Assembly (NCBI GenBank): GCA_009760885.1 | Contig: CM019707.1 | Span: 35,236,145-35,300,144 of the forward strand | Reading direction: 5' to 3' | Length of the DNA: 64,000 nucleotides | Origin: Achatina immaculata | Taxonomy: Eukaryota > Mollusca > Gastropoda > Stylommatophora > Achatinidae | Shown: one piece after another, positions 1 through 10,997 of the stretch | Position numbering within the stretch: position 1 is the stretch's first letter | Layout: each line of letters begins with the position of its first letter | Notes under the pieces: generated by a model | Seen by the model: the letters and a program-made list of their open reading frames with translations, nothing else | Databases searched by the model: none | Told to the model about the DNA's origin: nothing | Translations under genes and position numbers: made by a program

Positions 1-39
1 TCTGTGTAGCTGACTCCAGGGCCAGAGACACAAGTTGCC

Positions 40-112
40 ATGGCAACAATGGCAGTTAGAAAGAAGCCACCACCCCCACTAGACCGTGGGTGGGCCTGGA
101 TGATAGTTGTAG
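40..112 (+). CDS. SLC16-type (monocarboxylate) transporter, exon 1
   Basis: First coding exon of a proton-linked monocarboxylate transporter family (SLC16, major facilitator superfamily) protein, expected in the plasma membrane. The sequence gives a short cytoplasmic N-terminus with four prolines and then DRGWAWMIVV, matching the family signature (P)DGGWGW at the start of TM1. Two ATGs (40 and 49) both have good Kozak context; I chose the first. The donor AG|GTAAAT follows position 112, leaving a phase-1 split glycine codon that joins exon 2 exactly. Only 39 bases lie upstream, so promoter and 5' UTR are not visible. The specific subfamily member cannot be named from this alone. Confidence 0.85.
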
Positions 113-124
113 GTAAATACTGGG

Positions 125-1060
125 TATCAGTTTACTTTTCTCTCTTTTATCAGTTTATATTTCTCTCTTTTATCAGCTTACTTTTCTCTCTTTTATCAGT
201 TTACTTTTCTCTCTTTTATCAGTTTATATTTCTCTCTTTTATCAGTTTACTTTTCTCTCTTTTATCAGTTTATATTTCTCTCTTTTATCAGTTTATATTT
301 CTCTCTTTTATCAGTTTATATTTCTCTCTTTTATCAGTTTACTTTTCTCTCTTTTATCAGTTTACTTTTCTCTCTTTTATCAGTTTATATTTCTCTCTTT
401 TATCAGTTTACTTTTCTCTCTTTTATCAGTTTACTTTTCTCTCTTTTATCAGTTTATATTTCTCTCTTTTATCAGTTTACATTTCTCTCTTTTATCAGTT
501 TACTTTTCTCTCTTTTATCAGTTTATATTTCTCTCTTTTATCAGTTTATATTTCTCTCTTTTATCAGTTTATATTTCTCTCTTTTATCAGTTTACTTTTC
601 TCTCTTTTATCAGTTTACTTTTCTCTCTTTTATCAGTTTACATTTCTCTCTTTTATCAGTTTACTTTTCTCTCTTTTATCAGTTTACTTTTCTCTCTTTT
701 ATCAGTTTATATTTCTCTCTTTTATCAGTTTATATTTCTCTCTTTTATCAGTTTATATTTCTCTCTTTTATCAGTTTACTTTTCTCTCTTTTATCAGTTT
801 ACTTTTCTCTCTTTTATCAGTTTACTTTTCTCTCCTTTATCAGTTTACTTTTCTCTCTTTTATCAGTTTACTTTTCTCTCTTTTATCAGTTTACATTTCT
901 CTCTTTTAACAGTTTACATTTCTCTCTTTTATCAGTTTACATTTCTCTCTTTTATCAGTTTACATTTCTCTCTTTTATCTGTTTACATTTCTCTCTTTTA
1001 TCAGTTTACATTTCTCTCTCTTATCAATTTACATTTTCTCTCATTTATCACTTTACATTT
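125..1060. repeat. 23-bp minisatellite in transporter intron 1
   Basis: About 40 tandem copies of a 23-bp T-rich unit (core CAGTTTACTTTTCTCTC) begin 12 bases after the exon 1 donor. Three unit variants occur (TTTACTTTT, TTTATATTT, TTTACATTT). The first two are interspersed, while the last copies (about 890-1020) are nearly all TTTACATTT. Because 23 is not a multiple of three and the unit lacks stops, the array reads as a long Leu/Ser/Phe-rich ORF continuing exon 1; that ORF is not protein. Confidence 0.95.
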
Positions 1061-1378
1061 TTTTCATACAGAAGCAAATTTAAATAACTCTTTTATTTTC
1101 ACACTGTCTTTGACAGCAAAATAATGGTTTTCACATTTTTGTGCTCTACAATTGTCAGGGATATCTAGGCATAGATCACCATACAAACTATTATACACAT
1201 ATATACGACTGGAATCTATCAACAGAAGTCTTTTTTTTTTTTTAGTGGAATCGAGCACCCAGTCCTGCATAATTATTCAGTAAAATATTGTATATTTTTT
1301 TTGTTGTTGTTGTTTTGTGAATGGTAAAACTAGTCTTAGCTAACTGTGTTTTATAAACTTTTTTTATCTTCATTTCAG

Positions 1379-1522
1379 GAGTTTTTATATATGTGTTCTT
1401 TATGGTGGGCGTGGCCAAGTCATTTGGTCAACTTCAGTTGGGGTTTCGTAACCACTTTGATGTGTCCACAGCTTACGCCACCATGCCAATCAGCGTATCA
1501 GCATTTGTGTATGCTTTTGGTG
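1379..1522 (+). CDS. SLC16-type transporter, exon 2 (TM1-TM2)
   Basis: A 144-base exon between acceptor TTTCAG (ending 1378) and donor G|GTAAGT (after 1522), phase 1 at both ends. It encodes TM1, the first extracellular loop and TM2. The segment GVAKSFGQLQLGF aligns with family sequences such as GIPKSFGVFF. Its lysine corresponds to the conserved TM1 lysine (Lys38 in mammalian MCT1), which takes part in proton-coupled transport. The following residues, through SAFVYAFG, match the family's TM2 region. The join to exon 1 restores GVFIYVFF in frame. Confidence 0.88.
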
Positions 1523-1701
1523 GTAAGTACGCTGCATCGTATGAGATATTTTCTTACATTTATTCCCTTCCATGTCAGTTTTGAATTCCTGTTCTTATTT
1601 GTTGGCAAGGTTTTTTCTGCTCCTTTGATATGCAGTTTCCTCTCCTACAATTCTTGCTCTTCTGACCAATACCTTGTAGTGATTGGTTGGTTGATTGAAG
1701 A

Positions 1702-2693
1702 TCTGTCAGTAACTACAAACTTGAATTCTTTGCCAGCTGATGACCATCTTGTAGAAGTGTCAGTAACTACAAACTTGAATTCTTTGCCAGCTGATGACCA
1801 TCTTGTAGAAGTGTCAGTAACTACAAACTTGAATTCTTTGCCAACTGATGACCGTCTTGTAGAAGTGTCTGTAACTACAAACTTGAATTCTTTGCCAGCT
1901 GATGACCATCTTGTAGAAGTGTCAGTAACTACAAACTTGAATTCTTTTACCAGCTGATGACCATCTTGTAGAAGTGTCAGTAACTACAAACTTGAATTCT
2001 TTGCCAGTTGATGACCATCTTGTAGAAGTGTCAGTAACTACAAACTTGAATTCTTCGCCAACTGATGACCATCTGATAGAAGTGTCAGTAACTACAAACT
2101 TGAATTCTTTGCCAGCTGATGACCATCTTGTAGAAGTGTCATTAACAACAAACTTGAATTCTTTGCCAGCTGATGACCATCTTGTAGAAGTGTCATTAAC
2201 TACAAACTTGAATTCTTTGCCAGTTGATGACCATCTTGTAGAAGTGTTGTAACTACAAACTTGAATTCTTTGCCAGCTGATGACCATCTTGTAGAAGTGT
2301 CAGTAACTACAAACTTGAATTCTTTGCCAGTTGATGACCATCTTGTAGAAGTGTCGTAACTACAAACTTGAATTCTTCGCCAACTGATGACCATCTTGTA
2401 GAAGTGTCAGTAACTACAAACTTGAATTCTTTGCCAGCTGATGACCATCTTGTAGAAGTGTCAGTAACTACAAACTTGAATTCTTTGCCAGCTGATGACC
2501 ATCTTGTAGAAGTGTCAGTAACTACAAACTTGAATTCTTTGCCAGCTGATGACCATCTGATAGAAGTGTCAGTAACTGCAAACTTGAATTCTTTGCTAGC
2601 TGATGACCATCTTGTAGAAGTATCAATAACTACAAACTTGAATTCTTTGCCAACTGATGACCGTCTTGTAGAAGTGTCTGTAACCTCCTTCAC
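1702..2693. repeat. 54-bp minisatellite in intron 2
   Basis: About 18 tandem copies of a 54-bp unit containing CTACAAACTTGAATTCTTTG and GCTGATGACCATCTTGTAG. Because 54 is 18 codons, both strands show ORFs with an 18-residue period (for example VTTNLNSLPADDHLVEV), broken by a small insertion near 1946 and single-base losses near 2249 and 2357. Intronic position and those frame breaks argue against coding. Confidence 0.95.
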
Positions 2694-2699
2694 ATTCTG

Positions 2700-3250
2700 A
2701 TAGCAGGGTAACATTTTCTTAGAGCAGGATAATTCTATCATGTGACCTGTGCCTGGTGTTTCTGTCTTCAGTCTCATGGGGTTTGTCTTTACCTGTCTTT
2801 AGCTGGTGATTGACATTCATTTTTGTACCAGACCTTGCAGATGCCTGGAGAAATGAAAGGCAGATCTGTTGGCCAACTCATCTGTCATTGAGAAAGGACA
2901 GGCAGTGGACTGAGCAGACATCATCAGTGCTGTAAGAAAAGCTGGTCAGACAAAGGACTTCACTGACAGGAGGTGAAATTTGGGTGGCAAAAAATGGATG
3001 AATCACCAAGAGCTCTAGGCAGACGGTCAGCCAACAAAGAACAGGTATCATCAGTTACTGTACACGGAAGGAGATATTGAAGTGGAGATCAGAGCATCTA
3101 TGGACGTATCCAGAGTGCGTGGATCGTGTTTCTACCTAGCTAGCTGGTGACCCAAGATGCATAGTCCACATGCAATGTTGGGTCTTGTCCAGGACCTTCA
3201 ATTTATGTTTACACACATCTTTAAACCACAGAAATGTAACCATGCAGAGC
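2700..3250. other. Intron 2 sequence without recognised feature
   Basis: No exon, element or array was recognised here. Stop codons are frequent in all + frames and nothing resembles the transporter. Confidence 0.6.
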
Positions 3251-3254
3251 CAGT

Positions 3255-3560
3255 CTGTCTAACTTTCTACAAGAAGTTTTCATGTCATATAAACAGTACA
3301 ACCAGTGTGTCTAACATTCTACAAGAAGTGTTCATGTCATATAAACAGCACAACCAGTTTGTTTAGTTTTCATGTCATATAAACAACACAACCAGTATGT
3401 CTTAGTTTTCATGTCTTATAAACATCACAACAAGTCTGTCTTAGTTTTCATGTCATATAAACTGTGCAACCAGTCTGTCATAGTTTTCATGTCATATAAA
3501 CAGCACAACCAGTCTGTCATAGTTTTCATGTCATATAAACAGCACAACCAGTGCCTCTCC
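3255..3560. repeat. 39-bp minisatellite in intron 2
   Basis: About seven copies of a roughly 39-bp unit with core CATGTCATATAAACAGCACA followed by ACCAGTCTGTC. The first two units are longer because they contain an extra CTAACATTCTACAAGAAG segment. The copies vary by point substitutions. Confidence 0.88.
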
Positions 3561-3844
3561 GCCCACTGACTGGGGCATCAGCTTGTTTGATTCTGTATGT
3601 CTCTGCTAGTCATCATTGCCACTGAAAGAAACCGTACCCATCAAGAAATTATGAGAGAATGAGTGAATATTTTTTTTAAAAAAAGAATTTTTACTTGAAT
3701 CATTTCCCTTTCCCTAATGGAATTTGATCATCCTTTGAGAGAACATCAACATCATGGCCAAAAATACACACTGATAAAGTGAATATTACTACAGAAAATC
3801 CTGTGACATGTTTTAACCATTGCTCATTGTAGCATTCTGTAAGC

Positions 3845-3965
3845 ATAAATCTTCTTTTTCTTCTTCATCTTTCTGAGCCTTAAGGCTCATTGCTGCAGAT
3901 AAAGTTTGCCTCCATTCCTCTCTGTTCCCGATCTTCTCTCTCCAGTAGTTAAGCTTAAATCTAAG
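3845..3965 (-). mobile_element. Probable LINE 3'-end fragment
   Basis: On the minus strand this stretch reads NYWREKIGNREEWRQTL and then a lysine/glutamate-rich end. It resembles the extreme C-terminus of RTE-type LINE reverse-transcriptase ORFs, which often end with a (D/N)REEWR-like segment and a short A/G-rich tail. Only about 35 residues are visible. It lies in intron 2, opposite to the gene. Confidence 0.35.
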
Positions 3966-4185
3966 GAACAAAATGAAGCAGTCTACTTTCACATCAGCTA
4001 ACCCCCAACGCTTATTGTTAGACTTTGTGAATTTTTGCTACAGCCCAGCAGCCAATATATTTGTTTGAAGATTTTCTTATTTAAAACTACAGCTTGGCAC
4101 TAAGTTTATCATTTGTTAGTTAAATTGCTTGAGGAAATTTTGTATGGTTAAGATCTGACCCAGTTGTTCATGTCTTCTAACCCAG

Positions 4186-4329
4186 CGCCCACAGCTATCA
4201 TCTGCGCTGAGCTGATTACCACACGGAGGGTTGTGATAATTGGGGCCTTAATTGGTCTCGTTGGTCTGTCGCTAGCCAGCCTGCTTGTCAACATGGGATA
4301 TGTCATTGCTTTATTTGGAGTTTGTTTTG
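4186..4329 (+). CDS. SLC16-type transporter, exon 3 (TM3-TM4)
   Basis: A 144-base exon, phase 1 at both ends, with acceptor CCCAG (ending 4185) and donor TTTTG|GTACGT. It encodes a helix pair with the intracellular turn LITTRRVVIIGALIGLVG, equivalent to the family segment ending in a basic turn (NRFGCRPV) before TM3. A second hydrophobic stretch ends in GVCFG. The region joins exon 4 in frame to rebuild the family TM3-TM4 module. Exons 2 and 3 have the same length and phase, so skipping either would keep the frame; no evidence for skipping is visible. Confidence 0.87.
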
Positions 4330-4454
4330 GTACGTGCTGTCACTTATTGTTAAGAGTCTGTTTATGTTTCATGTAGTGGAAGTGTTAGAACTGACCAGAA
4401 AAGAGATGAGATTGAGTATCTTCATACCAGATGCTATCGGTGGGTTCATTAACT

Positions 4455-4680
4455 GTAGATGTAGCTCATCAAGGAAGAGCCAACTCCAAGGATGTAGTTA
4501 ATCAAAGAAAACCCACCTCCAAGGATGTAGTTCATCAAGGAGAAGCCAACTCCAAGGATGTAGTTCATTAGAGAGAAGCCAACTCCAAGGATGCAGTTCT
4601 GTGGTGGGAAGGCAGCTCCAGAGAGTTAGCTTCTCTCAGAGAGAAGGTAACCTCAAAGAAATAGCTCATCAGAGATAGAC
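4455..4680. repeat. Degenerate 33-bp minisatellite in intron 3
   Basis: Four to six diverged copies of a unit containing CCAACTCCAAGGATGTAG with a 33-bp spacing. Later copies decay toward 4680. Confidence 0.75.
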
Positions 4681-5224
4681 TAATTCCAGATGGTGAGAAG
4701 TGAGCATACTACTGCCAGGAAAGATGTCACAAGTCCTACTGGACAATGATTGCTTAGTTTATCAGCACTTAGAGACATGGACGGTACACATCAGGAACAA
4801 AATTTTATTTAGAAATGAGTATAAAGAACATTAACAGCAGAAGACATGTGAGAAGAAAGTGTTTGTGTCTCAGTGTTGATAAGTTTGCTGTTATAATATC
4901 CTTTCCTGTTATTTTTTATAAATGTTCATTCACATCTTGGCATGCTGTCGTGTACTTGTTTGATGCAGACTGAAAGGCAATTTTTTACAGAAGAAACAAG
5001 CGAATGAGAAAACTTGATTTTCAGAACATAAATAGAGAGGAACACACACACAAGCTCCTCAGATATTCTACCTCTTTCTTCAGGTGTGTCACCATCACAG
5101 AATGTGAACACCTATTTTTTACCTGTTTCTTCAGCCATTTCACCATTGAACACCTGTTCTTTACCTCTGTAATTGACGTATTGTCAACAAATGAGAAAAT
5201 TGTTTTTGTTTCTTTATTTTAAAG

Positions 5225-5541
5225 GGCTGGGAAATTCCTGCTTTTATGGCAATGGTCTGGTCATGATTGGCAAGTATTTTAGAAAGTACAAAACCCTGGC
5301 AACTGGTCTGAGCCTGGCAGGAGCTAGCATCGGCCAGTTTGCCATGCCGCCTCTTATAGAGTACCTGATGGAGACGTATGGGTTGGGCGGAACCCTTCTT
5401 ATTATTGCAGCTTTATATAGCCACAGTGCTATTTCGGGTGCTTTGTTTCGGCCGATTGAACAGTATGAGCAAACCGAGAAACATGACGGTGTTGAGAGAA
5501 AGGAGATTCAGGAAGTGGAGCAGCTTGAGGAGGATACAACA
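5225..5541 (+). CDS. SLC16-type transporter, exon 4 (TM4-TM6)
   Basis: A 317-base exon from acceptor TTTTAAAG (ending 5224) to a likely donor ACAACA|GTAGGA. It encodes the strongest family match in the window. GLVMIGKYFRKYKTLATGLS corresponds to the conserved YF.KRR.LA.GL signature of TM5, then come AGASIGQFAMPPLIEYLMET, a WRG-like turn (YGLGGTLL), TM6, and LFRPIEQ, matching the usual (A)L(M/L)RP end of TM6. The charged tail starts the large central cytoplasmic loop. The donor is inferred from phase: ending at 5541 gives phase 0, which matches exon 5. Reading on without splicing reaches a stop four codons later. Confidence 0.88.
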
Positions 5542-5817
5542 GTAGGAGCTTAAGATCTTTCTTATGTGTTTGTTGAAAGTTAAACAATAGTTGGCTGTTT
5601 TTTGTATGTGTGCATGTTTTTTTTTTTTGATGGCTTGTTGTAAGTTAGGATTAGCTGCTTTTTTGGTGTTTTTTTTTTTTTTTTTGCTGTTACTTTGTGT
5701 ATATGTTTGTTGTAAGGTAGGGTTAGCTAATTTTATTTATTTTGCGTGGTGTGGTGTGTGTGTGATGTTGTGTGGTGTGGTATGGTGTAGTGTGTGGTGT
5801 GCAGCTGCTGGTGTAAG

Positions 5818-6205
5818 ATTTCTGACTGTTCATGCTAATATTGCCAAGTTAAGGTTCTTGACTGTCTGTGCTAATATTGCCAAGTTAATGTGCTTGACTG
5901 TCTATGCTAATATTGCCTGTTAACATTGCCCAGTTAAGGTTCTTGACTGTCTGTGGTAACATTGCCCAGTTAAGGTTCTTGACTGTCTGTTAACATTGCC
6001 AAGTTATGGTTCCTGGCTGTTTATGCGAATATTGCCAAGTTATGGTTCCTGACTGTCTATGCTAATATTGCCAAGTTAAGGTTCCTGACTGTCTGTGCTA
6101 ACATTGCCAAGTTATGGTTCCTGACTGTCTATGCAAGTATTGCCAAGTTAAGGTTCCTGACTGTCTGTGCTAACATTGCAAAGTTAATGTTCCTGACTGT
6201 TACTG
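5818..6205. repeat. 36-bp minisatellite in intron 4
   Basis: About ten copies of a 36-bp unit containing AAGTTAAGGTTCTTGACTG and TGCTAATATTGCC. Substitutions and two shortened copies occur near 5920-6000. Confidence 0.9.
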
Positions 6206-7017
6206 TTAATGTTAAGAACATAAAACAAGAGCATCAGAAGGAGCCACAAACAGTTTATGCTGATTTATGTTGACTACGATTGTTGACAGCCATTACTGAG
6301 CTTTTGCATGTGAAACTAACTGTTCTATTGTGCCCTATGTTTTTGTTTTTTATTTTACACTGAATCTTCCACCCTTCCTGTGCCATTAAACATCACTTAG
6401 GGCTCTCATTGTAGTTAGCCATATTTTTTTTCCTGTTTTCAGTGAGCTTTTCATCCTTGTCAGAATCAGTGAGCTTTTCATCCTTGTCAGAGGATCTTAT
6501 GTTAACTAATTTAGCCTCCTTCAACAATGTTCTCTTTTAGAGTTTCATGTGGTTACCTCTTTTTCTTTGTCCCATTTGATAGCTTGTTTTGGGATTCCGT
6601 AATTATTTCTTCTCATCACATGGCCAGTATGTCTGTCTCCTTTTTTTTATCACTAATGAGACAGGTTGTTGTGTGCTCACCTTCCATATCTCTGCTTTGG
6701 TCTTGAATTCGTTTCACTGAATAAAAAGTGATAAATGCAGTTCAGCCATAACAACCTTGGAATAGAGCCACTGTAAAATGAAAGTTGTGTGATTTTCATG
6801 TGATTGTGTTTATCTAAAGCTTCATTCAAATGAAAGTACTTTTAAAGTAAGAGTGTTTTTTTTTAGTAAAGATTTGCATGTAATGTTTGTTGATCTTTTT
6901 TTCTCTGTTTATGATTTAATGAGTCAATAAAATAACAACTTTTGATCTTATTCATGAAGCCACGCTTATGAAGAAGTAGCAGACAGGCTTTGGCATGGAA
7001 TAGTTGTCTTTATTTGC
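6206..7017. other. Intron 4 remainder, nothing recognised
   Basis: AT-rich non-coding sequence. A short direct repeat, GTGAGCTTTTCATCCTTGTC, occurs twice near 6444-6490. AATAAA occurs near 6946 but there is no sign that transcription ends here. Confidence 0.6.
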
Positions 7018-7200
7018 GGTTGCCTACTTGATGAAGTTGTTGCATACCTTGATGTGTTGCCTACTTGATGAAGTTGTTGCATACCTTGATGTGTTGCCTA
7101 CTTGATGAAGTTGTTGCATACCTTGATGTGTTGCATACCTTTATGTGTTGCACACCTTGATGTGTTGCATACCTTGATGTGTTGCACACCTTGATGTGTG
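7018..7200. repeat. 37-bp / 17-bp compound minisatellite before exon 5
   Basis: Three copies of a 37-bp unit (GTTGCCTACTTGATGAAG then TTGTTGCATACCTTGATGT) give way to several copies of its 17-bp sub-unit GTTGCATACCTTGATGT. The array ends about 20 bases before the exon 5 acceptor, so it occupies the usual branch-point/polypyrimidine zone. Confidence 0.88.
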
Positions 7201-7219
7201 TGTCTTTTTGTCATTTCAG

Positions 7220-7798
7220 AAACTTGTCGAAGCTTCACAGGAAACTGTGAAAGAAGCTGCTGTGCCAGACAGTCATAGAAATGGGGATCCTGCTTTTAGA
7301 GCTTCAAATGGGGGTGTGGTCAGTGCAGATCAAGATAAGTGTGTGTCATTTGGGGATCAGAAAAGTGAGGAGACAGATGATCTTATTGATGATCAAGATG
7401 AGATTGGAAGTAGTCCAGATAAGAGAAGAAGCAAAAGATGGAGTGAGAGTCTTGAAACGGATGAGAGAAGTTTCTTGGAACGGAAGGCACTGTTGGCTAG
7501 TACAGGGAGCATATTTCTAGTGTCTCCAAGTGTTCTTGATGTCTCAGATATTGATAAACAGGCACATGGGCTTGGCCCAGCTAAAGCCACAGGAAGTCCA
7601 CGCAGAATTAGGCAGATTTTTGACTTCAGTGTTTTGAAAAGTTATGTCACCATTTTTTTCACAATTGTGTCATTTCTGTGCTTTTTTGGCTACTTCAATT
7701 TTATCCTCTTCCTGCCAGCCATTGTTGTGGAGAAGAACGTTACAAAATACGATATGGCGTTGCTGAACTCAATTTGTGGGGCAGGTGACCTCATCGCT
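7220..7798 (+). CDS. SLC16-type transporter, exon 5 (central loop, TM7, start of TM8), 3' end lost
   Basis: Begins after acceptor CATTTCAG (ending 7219) in phase 0, continuing exon 4. It encodes an acidic/serine-rich central loop (QDEIGSSPDKRRSKRWSESL) and a segment RRIRQIFDFSVLKSYV matching the family's 'DxSLLK' entry to TM7. TM7 follows (FLCFFGYFNFILFLPAIVVE), then the TM7-8 loop and LLNSICGAGDLIA. In MCT1 the equivalent TM8 segment carries Asp302 and, four residues later, Arg306. Here the Asp codon is at 7787-7789, but the expected Arg codon reads ATA (Ile), already part of the 25-bp array. No good donor follows. The rest of TM8 to TM11 (about 100 residues) is missing. Confidence 0.85.
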
Positions 7799-9030
7799 AT
7801 ACTTGTCTTGTCCTTCCTCTATACTTGTCTTGTCTTCTTCCTTATATACTTGTCTTGTCTTCTTCCTTATATACTTGTCTTGTCTTCTTCCTTATATACT
7901 TGTCTTGTCTTCATCCTTATATACTTGTCTTGTCTTCTTCCTCATATACTTGTCTTGTCTTCTTCCTCATATACTTGTCTTGTCTTCTTCCTTATATACT
8001 TGTCTTGTCTTCTTCCTTATATACTTGTCTTGTCTTCTTCCTTATATACTTGTCTTGTCCTTCCTTATATACTTGTCTTGTCCTTCCTCATATACTTGTC
8101 TTGTCTTCTTCCTTATATACTTGTCTTGTCCTTCCTCATATGCTTGTCTTGTCTCTTCCTCATATACTTGTCTTGTCCTTCCTTATATACTGTCTTGTCT
8201 TCTTCTCATATACTTGTCTTGTCTTCTTCCTCATATACTTGTCTTGTCTTCTTCCTCATATACTTGTCTTGTCTTCTTCCTCATATACTTGTTGTCTTCT
8301 TCCTCATATACTTGTTGTCTTCTTCCTCATATACTTGTCTTGTCTTCTTCCTCATATACTTGTCTTGTCTCCTTCCTCATATATTGTCTTGTCTTCTTTC
8401 ATATACTTGTCTTGTCTTCTTCCTCATATACTTGTCTTGTCTCTTCCTCATATACTTGTCTTGTCTCTTCCTCATATACTTGTCTTGTCTTCTTCCTCAT
8501 ATACTTGTCTTGTCTTCTTCCTCATATATTGTCTTGTCTTCTTCCTCATATACTTGTCTTGTCTTCTTCCTTATATCTTGTCTTGTCTCCTTCCTCATAC
8601 TTGTCTTGTCTCTTCCTCATATACTTGTCTGTCTTCTTCCTCATATACTTGTCTTGTCTTCTTCCTCATATACTTGTCTCCTTCTTTATATTCTTGTCTT
8701 GTCTTCTTCCTTATGTACTTTTTTTGTCCTGTCTCTTCCTCATATACATGTCTTGCCTTGTCTTCTTCCTTATGTACTTTTTTTGTCCTGTCTCCTTCCT
8801 CATATACATGTCTTGCCTTGTCTTCTTCCTTATATACTTGTCTTGTCTTCTTCCTCATATATTGTCTTGTCTTCTTCCTTATATACTTGTCTTGTCTTCT
8901 TCCTTATATACTTGTCTTCTTCCTTATATACTCGTCTTGTCTTCTTCCTTATATACTCGTCTTGTCTTCTTCCTTATATACTTGTCTCCTTCCTTAGTCT
9001 CCTTCCTCATGTACTTACATTGTCTTGTCT
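7797..9030. repeat. 25-bp minisatellite fused to exon 5
   Basis: About 48 copies of a 25-bp pyrimidine-rich unit with core TATACTTGTCTTGTCTTC then TTCCT(C/T)A. Many copies have 1-3 base losses, and some carry a TGTACTTTTTTTGTCCTG variant near 8715-8800. With 25 = 3n+1 and no stops, all three + frames stay open for hundreds of codons. The one in frame with exon 5 appears as a 617-residue Leu/Ser/Cys/Tyr-rich extension that is almost certainly not protein. Confidence 0.95.
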
Positions 9031-10087
9031 CCTTCCACATATCCTATGAATGTTGAAGAGACATATTGATGGGCTGAGCAATTTGCTTCATATGATGGGA
9101 TATTTAAGGTTTCTGTTATTTCCTTTCTCCATCTCTTGCATGGGCGGCCTCTTCCTCTGTTACCTACAAATCTTAGTGTGAATGTTGTATGTTGTATATA
9201 TTTGCTGCTAATGTTAGAACATAGTAATAAAGTCTCAAGTAACCTAAGTTCTTCAACACGTGAAGGCAGTGCACATTACAAGACAAATTATCTCCCCTTT
9301 CATTCACATTATGTCCTGTGCTGTTGGCGAAGAATGAAACAGGGACATTTAGGCTAAATGGGCAGTAACTACAGCCTGATTGATGAGATAAGAACTGATT
9401 ATCTTTCCCTAGTACTGCCAAAATAGTCTTGTCATATTCAAAGAGTTGAAGAGCCAACAACTCATAGCTTCAAAATAATCATCATGATTATCTTAGAGAA
9501 GTACAGAAAATGGGGTGTGGAATATTTTTTTTTCTTGTCTTAAAATGTATGTTCATGTAATTGTTGTCAAGAATTCTGTGAGTCCAGGTGGTTTGTACTT
9601 CTGTTTACTAGTGGTGATTGTGACAGTCAGTGATGATGATGATGATGGTGGTGGTGGTAACTTATTGTCATGGTTTACCTCTGATCATGAACTTGAACCT
9701 GAAGAGCGGCCATGCTCTGCTGCTGGCCTAGAGATGGTCCTCCTTACCATGCTCTGCTGCTGGCCTAGAGATGGTCCTCCTTGCCATGCTCTGCTGCTGG
9801 CCTAGAGATGGTCCTCCTTGCCGTGCTCTGCTGCTGGCCTAGAGATGGTCCTCCTTGCCATGCTCTGCTGCTGGCCTAGAGATGGTCCTCCTTGCACTCA
9901 GGACACTCCCATATGTGCTCGACCTTTAACCTCAGCGCTGTTCCTAGTGCGTGTTGGCTGATAGTGCCAGTGGCACATTGACTGAACACAGCTCAGTCTT
10001 TTCCGCAAAGTTCTGAATGTCTGCCACTGCCCTTTGTTATTCTCCTTTCACACAGTCTTTGGTGAAAGGTTCTGCTTTCAGAGTTGT
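9031..10087. repeat. Spacer, copy A of a tandem duplication (period 1967 bp)
   Basis: This non-array sequence recurs almost unchanged at 10998-12018. It contains a (GATGAT)/(GGTGGT) stretch near 9634 and a 37-bp array. I looked for the missing transporter exon here in all frames and found no TM9-TM11 signature. Copy A ends at GAGTTGTTC and passes straight into more 25-bp array, whereas copy B continues into unique intron sequence, which marks the duplication junction at about 10088. Confidence 0.9.
9706..9898. repeat. 37-bp minisatellite, five copies
   Basis: Unit contains CCATGCTCTGCTGCTGGCCT then AGAGATGGTCCTCCTTG. Copy B of the duplication (11673-11828) has one unit fewer, which accounts for the 37-base change in offset between the duplicates. 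Confidence 0.92.
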
Positions 10088-10997
10088 TCTTCTTCCTCAT
10101 ATACTTGTCTTGTCTTCTTCTCTTTCCTCATATACTTGTCTTGTCTTCTTCCTCATATACTTGTCTTGTCCTTCCTCATATACTTGTCTTGTCTTCTTCC
10201 TCATATACTTGTCTTGTCTCTTCCTCATATACTTGTCTTGTCTTCTTCCTCATATACATGTCTTGCCTTGTCTTCTTCCTCATATACTTGTCTTGTCTTC
10301 TTCCTCATATACTTGTCTTGTCTTCTTCCTCCTCATACTTGTCTTGTCTCCTTCCTCATATACTTGTCTTGTCTTCTTCCTCATATACTTGTCTTGTCTT
10401 CTTCCTCATATACTTGTCTTGTCTTCTTCCTCATATACTTGTCTTGTCTTCTTCCTCATATACTTGTCTTGTCTTCTTCCTCATATACTTGTCTTGTCTT
10501 CTTCCTCATATACTTGTCTTGTCTTCTTCCTTATATACTTGTCTTGTCTCCTTCCTCATATACTTGTCTTGTCTTCTTCCTCATATACTTGTCTTGTCTT
10601 CTTCCTCATATACTTGTCTTGTCTTCTTCCTCATATACTTGTCTCCTTCTTTATATTCTTGTCTTGTCTTCTTCCTTATGTACTTTTTTTGTCCTGTCTC
10701 CTTCCTCATATACATGTCTTGCCTTGTCTTCTTCCTTATGTACTTTTTTTGTCCTGTCTCCTTCCTCATATACATGTCTTGCCTTGTCTTCTTCCTTATA
10801 TACTTGTCTTGTCTTCTTCCTTATATACTTGTCTTGTCTTCTTCCTTATATACTTGTCTTGTCTTCTTCCTTATATACTTGTCTTCTTCCTTATATACTC
10901 GTCTTGTCTTCTTCCTTATATACTCGTCTTGTCTTCTTCCTTATATACTTGTCTCCTTCCTTAGTCTCCTTCCTCATGTACTTACATTGTCTTGTCT
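10088..10997. repeat. 25-bp minisatellite, second array
   Basis: Same unit as 7797-9030, more regular and with fewer truncated units. Its 3' third matches the end of the first array, including the two TACTTTTTTTGTCCTGTCTC variant units, consistent with the tandem duplication that also copied the spacer. Confidence 0.95.

Noticed and set aside
1922..2777. Minus-strand ORFs with an 18-residue period
   Set aside because: They are the reverse reading of the 54-bp minisatellite; the opposite strand is equally open.
7196..9049. 617-codon ORF taken as one protein
   Set aside because: Only the first part, from 7220 to about 7798, is transporter exon; the rest is the 25-bp array, open in every plus frame.
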